DNA from: an uncultured Bacteroidota bacterium
Lineage (GTDB): Bacteria > Bacteroidota > Bacteroidia > Flavobacteriales > Flavobacteriaceae
NCBI GenBank assembly: GCA_903819815.1
Contig: CAIJFC010000180.1
Coordinates: 1-6,605 of the forward strand
Length of the DNA stretch: 6,605 nt
Reading direction: 5' to 3'
The notes below the pieces were generated by a model. The model worked only from the letters and a program-made list of their open reading frames with translations, was not told where the DNA came from and searched no databases. A program made the position numbers and the translations under genes. Below, one piece after another: positions 6,559-6,605 of this stretch. Positions within the stretch are counted from its first letter, which is position 1, and each line of letters starts with the position of its first letter.

Positions 6559-6605
6559 AAACTTATTACCATGCACGATACCGGTTCTCCGCAACTTTTG
6601 CGTGA
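6559..6605. other. Sequence downstream of the tRNA with no gene seen; imperfect echo of the tRNA 3' end
   Basis: No credible coding frame or RNA gene is visible in these last 47 bases. The stretch GGTTCTCCGC-AACTT (6583-6597) resembles the tRNA 3' end GGTTTCTCCGC plus the following bases (6546-6564), with one T and a short CCAA-like segment missing. CGCAACTTTTGCG near 6590-6602 could form a small 4-bp hairpin. The function is unknown and the window ends here. Confidence 0.3.

Noticed and set aside
6394..6594. 66-codon minus-strand frame covering the tRNA and its promoter
   Set aside because: It runs antisense through a well-formed tRNA, and its translation has no family resemblance.

Overview
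This AT-rich window looks like chromosomal backbone from a member of the Flavobacteriia (Bacteroidota), most likely Flavobacterium or a close relative. The reasons are the protein character (an FtsK of about 816 aa, a LolA-like protein, one LptF/LptG-family permease and a RibB with a decayed GTP cyclohydrolase II tail, in that order), start codons in AT-rich leaders without Shine-Dalgarno sequences, and a Bacteroidota-type TAnnTTTG promoter element before the tRNA. All genes lie on the + strand.

Layout: 1-186 is the 3' end of a thiol peroxidase gene (tpx). A small integral-membrane diacylglycerol/undecaprenol kinase (dgkA, 195-569) follows after 8 bases. After a 37-base gap comes ftsK (607-3057), the septal DNA translocase. 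Next are a LolA-like periplasmic lipoprotein carrier (best start 3107, end 3751), an LptF/LptG-family permease that begins with TTG directly after the lolA stop (3752-5182), and ribB with a degenerate C-terminal domain (5188-6321). A probable terminator (about 6353-6387) closes the run. A serine tRNA (UGA anticodon, 6469-6558) with its own promoter follows. The last 47 bases hold no recognisable gene.

The tight spacing (8, 37, 49, 0 and 5 bases) suggests one or two transcription units. Most of the genes serve the cell envelope: lipid kinase, division and chromosome translocation, lipoprotein transport and LPS transport. Riboflavin synthesis sits at the end. This is a housekeeping region. I see no mobile element, CRISPR array or defence system, and no evidence of a new multi-gene system.

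The two points most worth a second look are the RibB C-terminal domain, which keeps the GTP cyclohydrolase II fold signature but has lost all three zinc cysteines and the catalytic loop, and the tRNA-Ser, whose T arm does not fold canonically although the rest of the tRNA is intact.
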